Shown: positions 22,601-35,229, counted from the first letter of the stretch. The stretch is 64,000 nt of DNA from Elysia crispata (GCA_033675545.1 JAWDGP010006789.1:86001-150000); one strand, 5' to 3'. The notes: generated from the letters alone by a model not told the origin. Numbers and translations are program-made.

Positions 22601-25395
22601 CTCCTCTACCTATCACAAATTTTAGTTCTAATCGCTTACAAGCACCAACTTAACACATTTCGATTTCTTGATGCCCCAATTTATAAAACATAAAATTCCT
22701 ATCACTAGAAAAAAAAAGATAAAACAAAACATAAGAAAAATTCATTTTGCCCGTGGTTTTTAGGGAAAATTTAATGTCAGTGGATAAATTATTTTAATGT
22801 GAACTTAAGCTTTGACACATACATCTAGACTAGTGCTGGTCTCCTGTACTGATAGGTCTCAAAATATTGTCTCTAGATAGTCAACCTCTTACCTTAGCTC
22901 TTTCATCATGACCTGCATTTCTGCAACCTTTACTATAAATACTGCATCAAGTATTTTACTAATCATAGGACAATGAGAACAATTGCTAAAATACCATCCT
23001 TTATTCAGCTGTAAAATAGTATTAGAAGAATGATCATCATTAACTATCATGCCGTAGTTATCATCCCATCTCCATCCTAAGTCTCCGATAAAAACATCTG
23101 CTTGGTTAAAATTCCAATTTTTATGATATAACGCTTTCCATTAACAAGACTCAATTTTAAAAGAGACAAAGCTTGAGATTTAATGATGGCTAATATTTCA
23201 AAAGATAGGCCTACAATTCATTTTCATAAAAATATTCTTTCATGAATCATTGAATGCATAAAACTCAATTTGCTGTCAACTGTTTTCGAATGTGCGATTT
23301 CTACCTAATAACATAAATGTGAGTGTAATTCAATCTTCAATGCTGATATAGCCAGAAATAGCAGAATCTAGATCTAGATCTATTAACCCTTTGCTGTTTA
23401 TATTAGGCGGCGGCCATTTTGAATGTTAGGTTCAGCTTCCTGGTAACAGGGACACCCTTGTTTGTTTACATTTTTTTGGTCAGATGAGGGCTCTACAGGG
23501 GGGTTCTAGAAAATAAGCTGTAGTTAGGCCCATATGGATATTAAAGCTATGAAATTTTGATAACTTGCAAACAATTGAATGTGCTTTATAATGAAACTGG
23601 TTTTGAAGAGTTTTCAGTACGTTTTAGTATTATTTTTTATCATTTTTCTTCATTTTCATTTGAATCCCTTGCATACAGATTCACTAGAATAAACAACCCC
23701 CCCCAAAAAAAAAAAAAAATAAAAAAAAAATAAAAATAAAGAGACTGTACAAAGTGACACAAATTCAAGAGGAAAAAAAGACATAGACATTGTCAATAAA
23801 AAGGGAACAGTCCAACTTACTTTTCTTAGACTTTGTTTTCATAATCCAAAACATAACTTTCATAAACCTAACACACTAAACAGCCTAGGCCTACAAAATA
23901 AATTTCATAAGAGATAGCACTGAGCAGAAGCTAAAAGATAAAAAAAAAATTCTAAATCTTATTCACACACATTATAAACATCAGATCAACCTGCTTTTTT
24001 TTTTAACAAAGCATAACTTTTTTAGGACACTAGCTCACGAAACTGAAAATGTCATACGCGAAATATATAAATCTAGCTTCCATCATCATAGTGAAGACGC
24101 TTTGCATGCAAAGCAAAATATTCTTGATCTTCCATCTATTCATATCTATCTAGATTTAGATCTAGATGTAGAATCTAAGATTTGTTTTTTTTCTTCTTCA
24201 CATTTCTAAGTGAGCGAAACTAAGCTAGGCTATGTAGGAGCAGAATTGGGATGTGAACAGAGGCAAAGATCGGTATACAACTGTAGCAACATGAAACATC
24301 GAACCGATCTCTCGTTTATAATTTAAAATTAACTTTTTAACTAGTTTTACTTTGTTTTATTTCTCCTATATCATAAGTTGTCCAAGCAGTACATTCCCCC
24401 GGACTTAATATATAGCCAAGATTCTATATTCTCTGGAACTGGAGTCTAGATCTAGATCTAGATCTAGAATCTAGACCTAGATCTAGACTCTATATATTTT
24501 CGCTCCAACTTATTTATACTCTTTCAATAAAGGATCGGGGCTGGTATCAATATTAGACTCAAAGTCTAGCTCAGTGTCGCTATCTGGAGTGTCCATGGTC
24601 AATCAAAGATAATGAACGTCACAAAGTCAGAACAAGAAAAGCTATGTGTAGAGCTAGTCAGAACAAACGTTGCAAGACTGAGTGTTAGGGCTTCCCCGTG
24701 CTTTCTATGTCAGGGAATCCCGTGTTATTCTGGGTCGAAGCTATTCAACTATAATTAGAATGTTGCAATTTTCTATTTTTAGATAGGATTTACCCCAGCT
24801 TTCGTCCAAAATAGAACCCTCAAACAAAGAGGAACGTCAAGGCCGTATTTGGCCGGCTTAACCCGTAGCCAGATATGTATAGCACGGCCGCTTTTGGCCG
24901 GGTTAAACAGGAGTCTCGCTTCCATTTTAGGCCGGATTTGGCCGGTTTAAACGGCAAAGGGTTAAGCTTAGCAGTATTTAGGGACTCTTTAGTGCATTCC
25001 CTCCTCTTCTGTTAACTTGACTCTTGATAGCAATATTGGATTAGATAGCAGAAAAAGAGCAAAACTAATTGAATAAATCTTCTTTTTTGTCTTTAATACA
25101 TTTATTTTTTACTCATTTTTTTCTTTTTAAAAATCGATACTGTACTTGAGACTTGTCAGTAATGATCCAATTGCGCTCAGTATCCAATATGATTTCCCTG
25201 TAAACAAAAGAGCCGGGGCCGCACTGGGTAAGGAGTCCCTCACTCCCTGTATTTACACTATAATCTAGATCTAGATTATAGTGTAAAAATCAGGGATTCC
25301 TTATCTAGATCTAGTCTAGCTAGAAAAGCGTACTTGTTATCTGGGCAAATCCAGTCTCCTTCATTTGGTTTGAATCTCTCCCTGGACGACGACAT
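11822..25395 (-). CDS. ZRANB2: ZRANB2, zinc finger Ran-binding domain protein 2 (whole gene)
   Basis: Complete orthologue of a nuclear splicing factor that binds single-stranded RNA resembling 5' splice sites (AGGUAA) and influences alternative splicing. Seven coding exons, read from the right: 25395-25334, 22466-22414, 21683-21578, 20721-20559, 18045-17896, 16479-16154, 11951-11822. They join in consistent phase to exactly 330 codons including the stop, and human ZRANB2 is also about 320-330 residues. Domains in order: RanBP2-type zinc finger 1 (Cys17, 22, 33, 36), a linker with the family motif GGTEIG and AEKSRGLF, zinc finger 2 (Cys72, 75, 86, 89), a KKKKYR basic patch, an acidic run, two DxSKYxLD motifs, and an Arg/Ser-rich C-terminus with a polyserine stretch. 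The start has an A at -3 and an in-frame TAA 15 nt upstream. No neighbouring gene is linked in function. Confidence 0.96.
12710..13025. mobile_element. Possible short CAGT-ended element
   Basis: The right end inverts to CAGTTCAGTCCGCTTGTTTC and shares GTATCCTGATAATTTGAA with the right end of the element at 6612-7934. The left end CAGTTGGTCGGAATTTTTAG is only loosely similar, so the left boundary is uncertain. Confidence 0.35.
13440..14615. repeat. 43-bp minisatellite, over 20 copies
   Basis: Tandem unit of 43 bp containing GTTCACTCTAGAAAAGTCTA followed by TCTATAGTTCCTCTCATCTA. Copies at 13740-14320 are almost identical and those at both edges are degenerate, the pattern expected from central homogenisation. 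It lies within ZRANB2 intron 6. Confidence 0.95.
15115..15303. repeat. Tandem duplication, two copies of about 95 bp
   Basis: Two adjacent copies share TTTTCCATAATTAT, CAAGTTCAGTGTAAAGATT and GATTGGAAACATA in the same order, with a few substitutions and a short indel. Confidence 0.85.
16154..16479 (-). CDS. ZRANB2: ZRANB2 exon 6 (RS domain)
   Basis: Starts DEEGGDMSKYQLDSEDD and continues with a long Arg/Ser region that includes a polyserine run of about 15 residues and KRSRS repeats. RS domains mediate contact with other splicing factors and are phosphorylated in nuclear speckles. The exon ends CCAG|GTAAAC in phase 2. If the intron is retained, the next codon after AGG is TAA. Confidence 0.93.
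16480..17895 (-). other. ZRANB2 intron 5
   Basis: AT-rich intron containing the long inverted repeat at 16932-17096. No exon was seen. Confidence 0.8.
16932..17096. repeat. Foldback element: 58-nt inverted repeat around an AT/AC spacer
   Basis: The arms at 16932-16989 and 17039-17096 are reverse complements with a single mismatch. They begin TTAAAAAACGTTAAGGGCTG and enclose a 49-nt AT- and AC-repeat spacer. An (AT)n run abuts the left arm. Both outer ends are TTAA. In the ZRANB2 pre-mRNA this would fold into a 58-bp stem. Confidence 0.95.
17896..18045 (-). CDS. ZRANB2: ZRANB2 exon 5 (basic patch and acidic run)
   Basis: Fifty codons: FGRKKKKYR, a Pro-rich PPHQPPRPA segment, eight Glu and four Asp residues in a row, then DISKYKLDSDD. 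FGRKKKKYR and SKYKLD are hallmarks of the family. Donor GAT|GTGGGT is needed to keep phase 0 into the next exon. Confidence 0.93.
18253..18980 (+). mobile_element. TTAA-flanked 0.73-kb element, copy A
   Basis: Shares nearly its whole length with copies at 30224-30950 (inverted) and 32538-33253. Landmarks common to all three are CTTTCACTTTCTGGATG-like sequence, GAATCATCTCAGG and CCCTTCTCTTAGGGTCAGGG. The left end TTAACTCCACC is recognisable. The right end GGATTGAGATTA is degraded. Confidence 0.8.
19230..20292. mobile_element. Non-autonomous CAGT-ended element, 1.06 kb
   Basis: Left end CAGTAAACCTTGCATATAAC and inverted right end CAGTGAACCTCGAATTCAAT, each flanked by TA. The subterminal regions share CTCGTTGAACCCGAGG-type blocks. 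Consistent with a pogo/Tigger-like non-autonomous element. A long CT microsatellite has expanded inside it. Confidence 0.75.
19553..19604. repeat. (CT)n microsatellite
   Basis: About 26 CT units, with more CT and CA runs at 19671-19697 and 19731-19748. Confidence 0.95.
20559..20721 (-). CDS. ZRANB2: ZRANB2 exon 4 (finger 2 and GGG-rich linker)
   Basis: Encodes SCGNVNWARRMTCNMCNAP followed by KYGKVEQRTGFGGGYMERDE and an acidic EDSDDEYDE stretch, all close to vertebrate ZRANB2. Ends in phase 0 at GAG|GTTTGT. Confidence 0.96.
20722..21577 (-). other. ZRANB2 intron 3, nothing recognised
   Basis: AT-rich, no bounded repeat or exon seen. Confidence 0.7.
21578..21683 (-). CDS. ZRANB2: ZRANB2 exon 3 (linker and start of finger 2)
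   Basis: Encodes the linker with the strongly conserved GGTEIGKQLAEKSRGLFSA segment and the opening DWQC of zinc finger 2. The acceptor is TTTTCAG and the donor is the weak AG|GTTTCA. Confidence 0.95.
21684..22413 (-). other. ZRANB2 intron 2, nothing recognised
   Basis: AT-rich, poly(T) and poly(A) runs only. Confidence 0.7.
22414..22466 (-). CDS. ZRANB2: ZRANB2 exon 2 (second half of finger 1)
   Basis: Encodes KCGNVNFARRPECNKCGK, completing the Cys4 zinc finger with the conserved Asn and Arg-Arg used for RNA contact in the family. Enters in phase 2 and leaves in phase 1 at a canonical GTAAGT donor. Confidence 0.95.
23383..24965 (-). mobile_element. TTAA-flanked piggyBac-like element, internally deleted, 1.58 kb
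   Basis: Left end TTAACCCTTTGCTGTTTATA and inverted right end TTAACCCTTTGCCGTTTAAA form terminal inverted repeats whose first four bases are the TTAA target used by piggyBac transposases. Inside the right end, CCGGCC blocks separated by AAAT/AAAA recur several times, like subterminal binding sites. On the minus strand a short frame starts at about 24595 with MDTPDSDTELDFESN, the sort of acidic N-terminus that piggyBac transposases carry, and then stops. No transposase core is present. Confidence 0.8.
24448..24489. repeat. AGATCT hexanucleotide cluster
   Basis: Head-to-tail TAGATC units. The same motif clusters at 23368-23382, 25519-25540, 29030-29096, 50846-50872 and 54101-54123. Confidence 0.85.
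25252..25287. repeat. Perfect 36-bp palindrome
   Basis: TTTACACTATAATCTAGA followed directly by its exact reverse complement. Imperfect complementarity (TCCCTG / CAGGGA) extends further on both sides. It lies about 46 nt inside intron 1 from the exon 1 donor of ZRANB2. Confidence 0.95.
25334..25395 (-). CDS. ZRANB2: ZRANB2 exon 1 (start codon, first half of finger 1)
   Basis: Encodes residues 1-20 plus two bases: MSSSRERFKPNEGDWICPDN. The GDWIC motif opens the first RanBP2 zinc finger. The context CAAAATGT has A at -3, and TAA in frame at 25411-25413 rules out an upstream start. Donor AA|GTACGC. The promoter and 5'UTR to the right cannot be delimited. Confidence 0.95.
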
Positions 25396-25868
25396 TTTGG
25401 CTTCAAGGGTTTAAAATCAAAATGTATTTTAGATCTTGAAGCACTTAGATGTAGATCCTCTCTAGGTTCAGTTTATAATATGAAGATTCAAGATGCTGTC
25501 AGAAAAGTAGATTTAGAGCTAGATCTAGATCTAGATCTAGGCTGATGGACGATAAATCGCAAGGTGCTGGTCTTCACGGTTCGATAAGTTTCAATCTAGA
25601 ATATCGAATTAGATCTGTAGATCATCTCACCCGTGGATTTGGATCTACAGTTACCTCCAAGTGGGTCCAACAGGTGATCTAGAAATCTAATAAACTAATC
25701 TAAACTATTGAAAAGACTGCTTTAACATAGCCTATATCGAGACAGCGCATGAAAGCAGAGAGTTATGGTCCATTACCGGATACTAGCCAGAAAATCTAAT
25801 AAAACCTCTTGAAATATATTGTAAGTCAAATTAATATTATTATACCAATTTGTGTGTCGACATACCAG

Positions 25869-25870
<2 letters not shown>

Positions 25871-25951
<81 letters not shown>

Positions 25952-25974
25952 TCTCTCTCTCTCTCTCTCTCTCT
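25871..25974. repeat. (AAT)n then (CT)n compound microsatellite
   Basis: About 27 AAT units to 25950, followed by about 11 CT units. Confidence 0.95.
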
Positions 25975-26257
25975 TTTCATTTGATAATAATGTAAAGTTA
26001 AAACAAAAGAATGGGCGTCCCAATCAAAACGTAATGCCTGAGTTCAAGTGACTATCCTATACCTAAAGTACCAATTTTCAATTCGTCTTACCTATTCTAC
26101 TTTAAAATTAAATTGTCTACAAGTAGAACATATCCTCCACCGTTGAAGCAGAAATCCAACTTAAGTACGTGCCTGAGCGTTTCTAAAGAGAAAAATGTGA
26201 AGAGCATTCGTTATTTAAGCTTAAACGGTGAACGTGGTATCAAATACGGCATTACAT

Positions 26258-26262
<5 letters not shown>

Positions 26263-26313
<51 letters not shown>
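26263..26313. repeat. (AT)n microsatellite
   Basis: About 25 uninterrupted TA units. Confidence 0.95.
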
Positions 26314-26320
<7 letters not shown>

Positions 26321-28365
26321 TTGTGGGTTTTTTTTTAATTAGATAAAACTTTTAACATCACTGCATATTCATAAAGAGTATAGATACAAAGCTCTTTAAG
26401 GTATAGTCTAAATATATATTAACATAGTATGGGAAAGGTAGTGTGCATACATATTATTCACAACAAGTTGTAATTGACAAGTTAGCTTGTAATATTGACA
26501 AATAGCTTAGGATTATCAAGAGAAAAGTTCACATTTTTACTAATGCTTTGTATGTCTGTTTTATATTTCGAAGGATTTTTTCTTCTTCTTTTGGTCATAC
26601 ATTTTGTGCGAAACAATAAACTGGTGTCCTGCATCTCAAACTATAAATATTTCAAGAAATACTTAATAAATGATACTCGGTGTAACTAATGTATCATCAG
26701 AGATTTCGCAACCAGGCACATGGAGACAGTAATAGTCTGGTGCAATGAAGAAAAAGACAAAAGGAATAGTTAACTAATTTTGTAAAATCCAAATCTATTA
26801 AGTTTTTATTTAACATTCACAATTGCGCGGCTGAGAATTCCCGCAAGGCAATGCATTTTTATGCCCTTATTGCGAAAATTCGCTGCTTTCTAATCAGAAT
26901 TAAAAGAATCTAGAAAACAGATTGGGAAAGAGCAGAATTGATCGATTTCTTTTATTCTAGGAAAAGTGAAAATAAGAGTGACACCGTTAGTTTGACAGTC
27001 TGTTACCAAATATTGCAAGGTCACGATTTCGTTGAGAAAGTGTGTGGGAGAGTTGAACAAAGAGGAAGAGAAAGAGAGTAACAGAATGAGAAACATGCAG
27101 GCCGACATGAACAGGTTACAGTATATGGGATTGAAACAATTATAATAAGAGTAGGCCTGCAGATAGAGGGTAGAGAGTCATGAGAATGAAATAGATGAAT
27201 GCAACTAGCCATTTTATGTATATGTAGCGAAATTTGAAAAGTTAATAAGTATACAATTTTAATCCAATTTATTTCACATGTAGTTTATCAAATTATGCAT
27301 TGAAGCTTCTTTTCATCCTGGCACCGAATATGTTTACCAGTTTGGTAAGCTAATGGGGAAATCGAAAAGCTGGCTAATAACTGTTAATTGTGTATGTAGG
27401 GAAACAATTGTTGGAAATTTAGAATCAGCAACTTGAAATTAAATTAGAGGAGGGACAGGTCTCCCCCCCACACACACACACTTTTTTTTTTTGGAAAGGA
27501 TATTACAAGTTTGAGAAAGATAATAAAGATGTATGACTACAGCATTCAATACCATGTTAGAATTAGGTCGTTGACCTAACTGTGTCGTTGCTCTGTCCTG
27601 AAATTGGGTTTCGGCGCAAGTAAAGCAGAAGAAAAGGAATAAAATAAAATGAAACTCTTATTTATGAAATTTTTTATTGAACTTTACATTAACAAAGTAA
27701 AAAATACCAACAATGGAAATTTAAAGACAAAGTCCAGTTAAATAGTTTGATATTTGTGAAGGTATTTGGTAGTCTTTAAAAAAGATATAAATGTTTCTGA
27801 AAGACATTCTAGAAAAAGGCAAAGAAATATTGAGAGATAAGGAGAGCCAATATTTATGGAAAAAAAAACAAAAAAAAAAACAGCTACAAGAAACAGGAGA
27901 CGTCGGAGAATTCATTCTGTGGACTTTGACTTTATACTTCAATGACTTGCTACAAAAATTAGAAATTGGCGTAGACTCAACCACCTAGTTTGTGGACTCT
28001 GTCAATCTTACAGATCGAATCTCGCCAGCTCGTGTGGCCCCACAAGAGAGTAATGTTATATTTTACCTATTAGCCCCACTAGGCTGAGTTTAAAATGGTA
28101 TATAATATTGATACTGGGTTTTTTTTTCTCTTCTCCCATATACGTATATAGATTATATATCAATAAAAACTCTTCCGATTTTGTTGTTTGCTATCATAAT
28201 GATCCTAACTTTTTTTTCAGGTCACCCGTAATTGATTTTAGAGGAGTTAACTTTTCGGAACTTTTTTAAGGCTACTAGCTCAGTAGAATTGCAGAAATTT
28301 GTGCAAGTTAGCTTCTTGAGGAAATAATAAAAAGTGTAAAATTTCCATTTGCCTTTCTCGCTCCT

Positions 28366-30223
<1,858 letters not shown>

Positions 30224-30950
30224 TTAACTCAACCCCACCTAAGTAACTCCGGCTCAGGAAAAGCCCTGACCCTAAGAGAAGGGACGTAACTATGTACAAT
30301 AAATATATCTATACATTTAAAAAACATTACAATCAAACAAAACAGATAAAATTATGAAATAAACTGTAAAAAAAAACTAGAGGTCTTGAACTTCAAAGAA
30401 AACAAAGGTTTTATGACAGTAAACCAATTTTCTAAGACTTCTCCTTCATTTCAAGCCGACTCTGTCACCATTTCAATTTTTTCACCACCAACATCTCATT
30501 TCACCACTGCCTCAACATCATAATCTGACTCTTGATCTCAAACGGGCAAAGGTCATTATTTTATACTGATTGTAGAGATAACCATGCAGATAACCAAAAT
30601 AAAAGGTTACTGTAGCATCCCTGAGATGATTCAAGTAATCATCCATCATAATTCAAAGCCTAGGCCTTGAAATTGACGATAATCAGGGACAAAAACGGTC
30701 AATTTCGAAACGCCTTTGTTGATCTAAATTTAGTTAAAAAATGAAACTAAAATAACCAAAACAAAGTCTAAATATCCTCTAAACATAAATGAGGTTTTCA
30801 CGAGATTTCAGGTGAGAATTCCAGCAGTTTTATAAGGAAAGAAAGTAGACACCCAGAAGTGAAAGTAAACTGGCGATGATAGGCGTTATAGGTACACAAT
30901 ATAGTGGTCCATAAGGGCGACGGCAGGTGATATAGGTCCGGTCGAGTTAA
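30224..30950 (-). mobile_element. TTAA-flanked 0.73-kb element, copy B
   Basis: Inverted relative to copies A and C. It begins TTAACTCAACCCCACCTAAG and ends GTCGAGTTAA, so TTAA bounds both sides. It has no coding capacity and is a non-autonomous family member. Confidence 0.85.
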
Positions 30951-32537
30951 GAAGAAAAATGAATCATGGCACAATTGCATTTGCCTATACAGAGTAATTA
31001 TTTGCTGCTATGTCTTCACATGAAGATAGCATTTTATCTACAAAGTTAGCCTTTATTAAATTGATGGTTTCTAACTATTCCTGTGAGCTCGATCTAGCTC
31101 TTGGCGCCACAGGGAGGATCTGAGAAATCCTGTTAAAAGTAAAATGTGTTCTGTATGGCTGATTGAGTAACAAAATTCGATATTGAACTCCAAATAACTT
31201 ACTTGCTTAAAGGCTGGGTTGATTTCGTGAGGAATCAGGCCCTTATTACTATTCTTATTAGGTACATGTAGGCCAACCAAGTCCTATGAAAGTAGGAAGT
31301 TGAAGGATAAGAAAAGCTCAATGAACATTGTACTATTCCTCTGAATCTGATACAAGCTGTTATGAATTTTTTTTTCTTTTTTTTTTTTTACATCCTCAAT
31401 ATGGATGAAGAGGCTCTTGTTGAAAAGTATGGATGCCCTGATTCCACAAATAATGGTATCATCATTCAGAAGTGCTAGAATGGCTCTAGACTACCTGCTG
31501 GGATTTGGAGTATGGGTTGTTAATAATGGCACTTCTTTCTGCATAGCAAGTGGAGAACAGAAGATGATTTATGCATCACCTTACCATGCTGGTTCTAACA
31601 AATTAAGAAAGAAAACAAAAATACAATTTAACCACGTTAGTGGATACTTATGATAGGGACATTTTGGAGGTTGTAACTTCCAAAATTAGTAAAAAAGGGT
31701 GAAGCGGTAAGCAATTTATGCCAATTTATCATTTTATTACGTTCTAAATAAAGGAACATAATTCGGACCAGAGGGTAATTTATGCAAAAGTTGACCTCAG
31801 AAACAAAACCTTCATAACTATTTGTGACAAATTAGGATTCTACATATGAACTATTTACACATATTGCTAAATAAAGAAATACGGAGGTTTTAACTTCCTT
31901 CACAAGAAAAAGCAAAGCACCGAAAAGGTCTATTTTTGCACCATTTATTCCTCTTTCCGCCTATACACATTTTTGGATAACTTAAATCCTCGTAATTTTT
32001 TTTTTGACAGATTTTCAAAACCAATAAAGTTTTTTTCTTCTGAGAGCAAGCTTTATAACTCCCAATCATTAGATGTTTAATAGGTACATATTAGAGCTTT
32101 GAAATTTTGGATTTGGCATTGCTACATTAGGTTGTAGTCTTGTAGATCTAGAGAATGTCAGATTTCTAGGGAAACAAATTCTTTACATTTTATAAATTTG
32201 CAGTGTAAACTGTAATTCTCTTACATTTTTGTCACTACCAATCCATAGAGTGTGACGTCATAATTTTTTGGGGGGAGCCAACTAACGGCTGTACTCTGAA
32301 ATCGTAAGTGTGGGCTTGCTTGGCTGCTACCTCTTGAAAGTCAGTCTTGTAATGTCAACTGTGTGGATAAGACCTATGAATCCCTCTACACCTTTACCCC
32401 AATGGAGAATTGATCATTGACTTCTGCTGCAGCTATTCACTATATACCTAAGATTCAAATATACCAGATTGTAGCGTTATAATATAGGTTGTATTTTAAA
32501 TATTCAATTTCAAATGCTTCTGTCATCTAGATGCCTT
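30951..32537. other. Intergenic, nothing firmly recognised
   Basis: A frame at 31405-31653 (82 codons) opens with MKRLLLKSMDALIPQIMVSS and has no recognisable domain. I do not call it a gene. Confidence 0.45.
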
Positions 32538-33253
32538 TTAATTCAACCCCACTTATAGCTCCTGCCATCTCCTTTATAGACTACTACATTATGTACCTAT
32601 ATCGCCAATCATAGCACTTTCACTTTCATTTTCTGGATGTCTACTTTCTTTCCTTACTACTACCGGAAATCTTGTGTAAACTTCATAAATAGAGGACGCT
32701 TTAGACTTTGTCTGTGTTATTTTAGGTTTGTTTTTGGACTAGAAGTAGAATTAGATCTAAAAACGAGCTTAATAATCGACTGTTTTTGTCGGCGATTTTT
32801 GAGGATTTCAAGACCAGGGCTGGATCTAAACTTTGAATTAGGTTGGATGAACACTTGAATCATCTCAGGGACGCTGCAGAAACCGTTTATTTTGGTTACC
32901 TGCATGGTTATTCCTACAATCAGCATGGAAATATGATCATTTTCCATTTGAGATCGGGAGTCAGTTTGTGATGCTGAAGTGGAATGTTGATCATGAAAGA
33001 ACCGAAATGGTGATTTAGTCAGCCTGAAGTGAAGGAGAATTCTTAGAAGAATGGTTTTTTTCATAAACTGTTTTATTAAAACTACAAGACATCTGGGATT
33101 TTTTTTTTACAGTTTATTTTATAATGTTATCTTCTTTTGTTTGATTGTCATATTTTTTCTACAAATGTATCTGTGCATTGTACTGAATTGTGTCCCTTCT
33201 CTTAGAGTCAGGGCTTTTCTTGAACTGGAGTTACTTAAGTGAGGTTGAGTTAA
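32538..33253 (+). mobile_element. TTAA-flanked 0.72-kb element, copy C
   Basis: Left end TTAATTCAACCCCACTTATA and inverted right end TTAACTCAACCTCACTTAAG are near-identical terminal inverted repeats, each including TTAA. Same orientation as copy A. Confidence 0.87.
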
Positions 33254-34174
33254 AGTCTAACTCATGTTTTTGGTATCTCTTGTTTCCGTGGTGTTAAAGG
33301 TTTACCTATTAAAGCATTAGTATTTCTTTCTTTCTTTCTTTCTTACGATTCAGTTTTCCCAAAACATTTTGTCTTTAATCTCCCTCATGGCTGTTGAGAC
33401 TGAGTTGGTAAATTTTCCTTTAAATTTTTTTTTTTGCTTCAAAGGCTGAAGTCCTAACAGACTACCTTAATAAAGAACAGTGGATGCCACATTGAAAATA
33501 ACACAAGGATTAGTTTTTATTTCAAACACTGTAAATTTTGCAATAAACTTTAAATTAAGTTTAAAATGCCACTACCTTTTTTTTTTTCAATTTTTGCATC
33601 CCCAGAATATAATTTTATGATTTATGATTATTTTGAGGAATTAAAGGGGGGTTAATTTTTCATGTTGTTAGAGCTACTAAAACTCCTTATTTTTTTCCTG
33701 GGTAATATCTCTTGAACTCGTGGCAGGAATTTAACTAATAGTCCTAAATTGTATGCCTATCCTAAGTCTCTGTAAGAGACTTCAATGCTAAGGATTTTAC
33801 ATATTAGTGCTCGGAAAATGATACTTAAAAAGATACTTATATTTTGTATAAACTGCTAAATGACTTTTTAAAGAAGAAACATTATCACATGTTTTTCGGG
33901 AAGATTTATGCTTTTACCATCATAAGTTGTTGAACAAGTACAAACTGAACATTACTAAGATTAAATACTAGCCATCTATTTAGTTACATAATATGATGTA
34001 TTTTCTCACTCAACACAGAGTAAAATTAAGTCATCTCAGTGCATGTCATTTGCCCTCTTTTATTTAAAATAAATCTTAGATTAGCAAGGAATAACCTCCA
34101 TTCTTGCTCTGATCACATAAAAAACTATGATCCACGATGGAGAAAACGTTCCTTTCAGTCTATGTGGATATATA
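33254..34174. other. Intergenic, nothing recognised
   Basis: AT-rich, with a short (TTTC)n run at 33328-33344. Confidence 0.5.
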
Positions 34175-34597
34175 TGTGAGGTGGCCTGGGATTTTCAGGC
34201 TCATGTCGGAAATTACAGTTTTGAGCTATTGGGCTTCAAACATAAAAAAAATCAATTTTTCAAGCTTTTCCACTTTTTAGCTTTTTATGAACTATCAATT
34301 AATTTTTCTATCTTGTCTAAAAGTGTCAAAACCCAAAAGAAACTTTAAATATGCTTTATGGTGTTTTTGTAAAGATAAACTGCAACCCTGCGAGAAAACT
34401 TTCAACTTTCAACATGTTTTTCGCAGTTTCTCATTCCCCAGCCGTATGTTAAGTTTTTGGTCATATCTCAGCCAAATATTAATGTATTCTTAAATTTTCA
34501 ACCGTTTATGCAGGGAATAGGTTGTGCTTTCAAATAATATGGAATCACAATTTTTCCAAACTAGTCATTGAGCCTGAAAATTGCAGGCCACCTCACA
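34175..34597. mobile_element. MITE of about 423 bp with long TIRs
   Basis: Left end TGTGAGGTGGCCTGGGATTT and inverted right end TGTGAGGTGGCCTGCAATTT continue as TTCAGGCTCA on both sides: about 29 bp with two mismatches. Flanking TA on both sides suggests a TA target. It is non-coding. Confidence 0.85.
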
Positions 34598-35229
34598 TAT
34601 TATGAAGTGGTCTACCTAAATGTCTTGTAATGGTGTAGAAAATTTTTTTACTCTGTCTGTTGAAGAAGTTTCAAGCCATTTATTAAAGTTACTAGCTCTA
34701 AGTTCAGCCCTGGAATTGTTAAAGTGTACATGCATTTGTAAAATTAGAATATTCTTTTGTCACCTGGTATAAGTAACTCAGAAGAACCATAAGGTGCACA
34801 TGTAGTCAATGCCAAAACATATTAGCAGTCTAGGTTGAAGTAAGCATAACTACATGCAGCCCACAATCTTTGAGAAAATCGGAGAAGAGACATTAACGAA
34901 CATAAATGACCTAGCAAACTGAATTATGCTGAAAAAGTATATTTTTAATATGTTTCTGACCTTATAAAAAATTTCTATTCATCTTTTTTACTTACAATTA
35001 CATAAAAAAAATCCAATTTATGTGTCTGAAAAGAACATAATGATTTTAAAAATTTTCATGTTTAATTTACCTTTGATTTGATGGGTGAAAAAAAAATTCT
35101 CAAATGAAGAAATAGTGGCTGATTTTTAAATTTTCTTGATTCAAAAGCTAGCATGAGCCAGTAAGTTGCAAAACCATTTTGATGATCTTTGTTTATGACC
35201 ATTAATTTATTTTTGCTATCCATAATATA
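34598..35229. other. Intergenic, nothing recognised
   Basis: AT-rich sequence with no supported feature. Confidence 0.5.

Larger units (their letters stand above)
22467..25333 (-). other. ZRANB2 intron 1
   Basis: Contains the 1.58-kb TTAA-flanked element, AGATCT motif clusters and a perfect palindrome near the donor. No exon was seen. Confidence 0.8.

Noticed and set aside
25826..26023. Poly-isoleucine frame
   Set aside because: Translation of the (AAT)n microsatellite.
28010..28060. tRNA-like or SINE B box near GATCGAATCTCGCC
   Set aside because: No matching A box or cloverleaf could be drawn at the right spacing.
31405..31653. 82-codon frame at 31.4 kb
   Set aside because: No domain, no splice context and no homology that I recognise; treated as chance.
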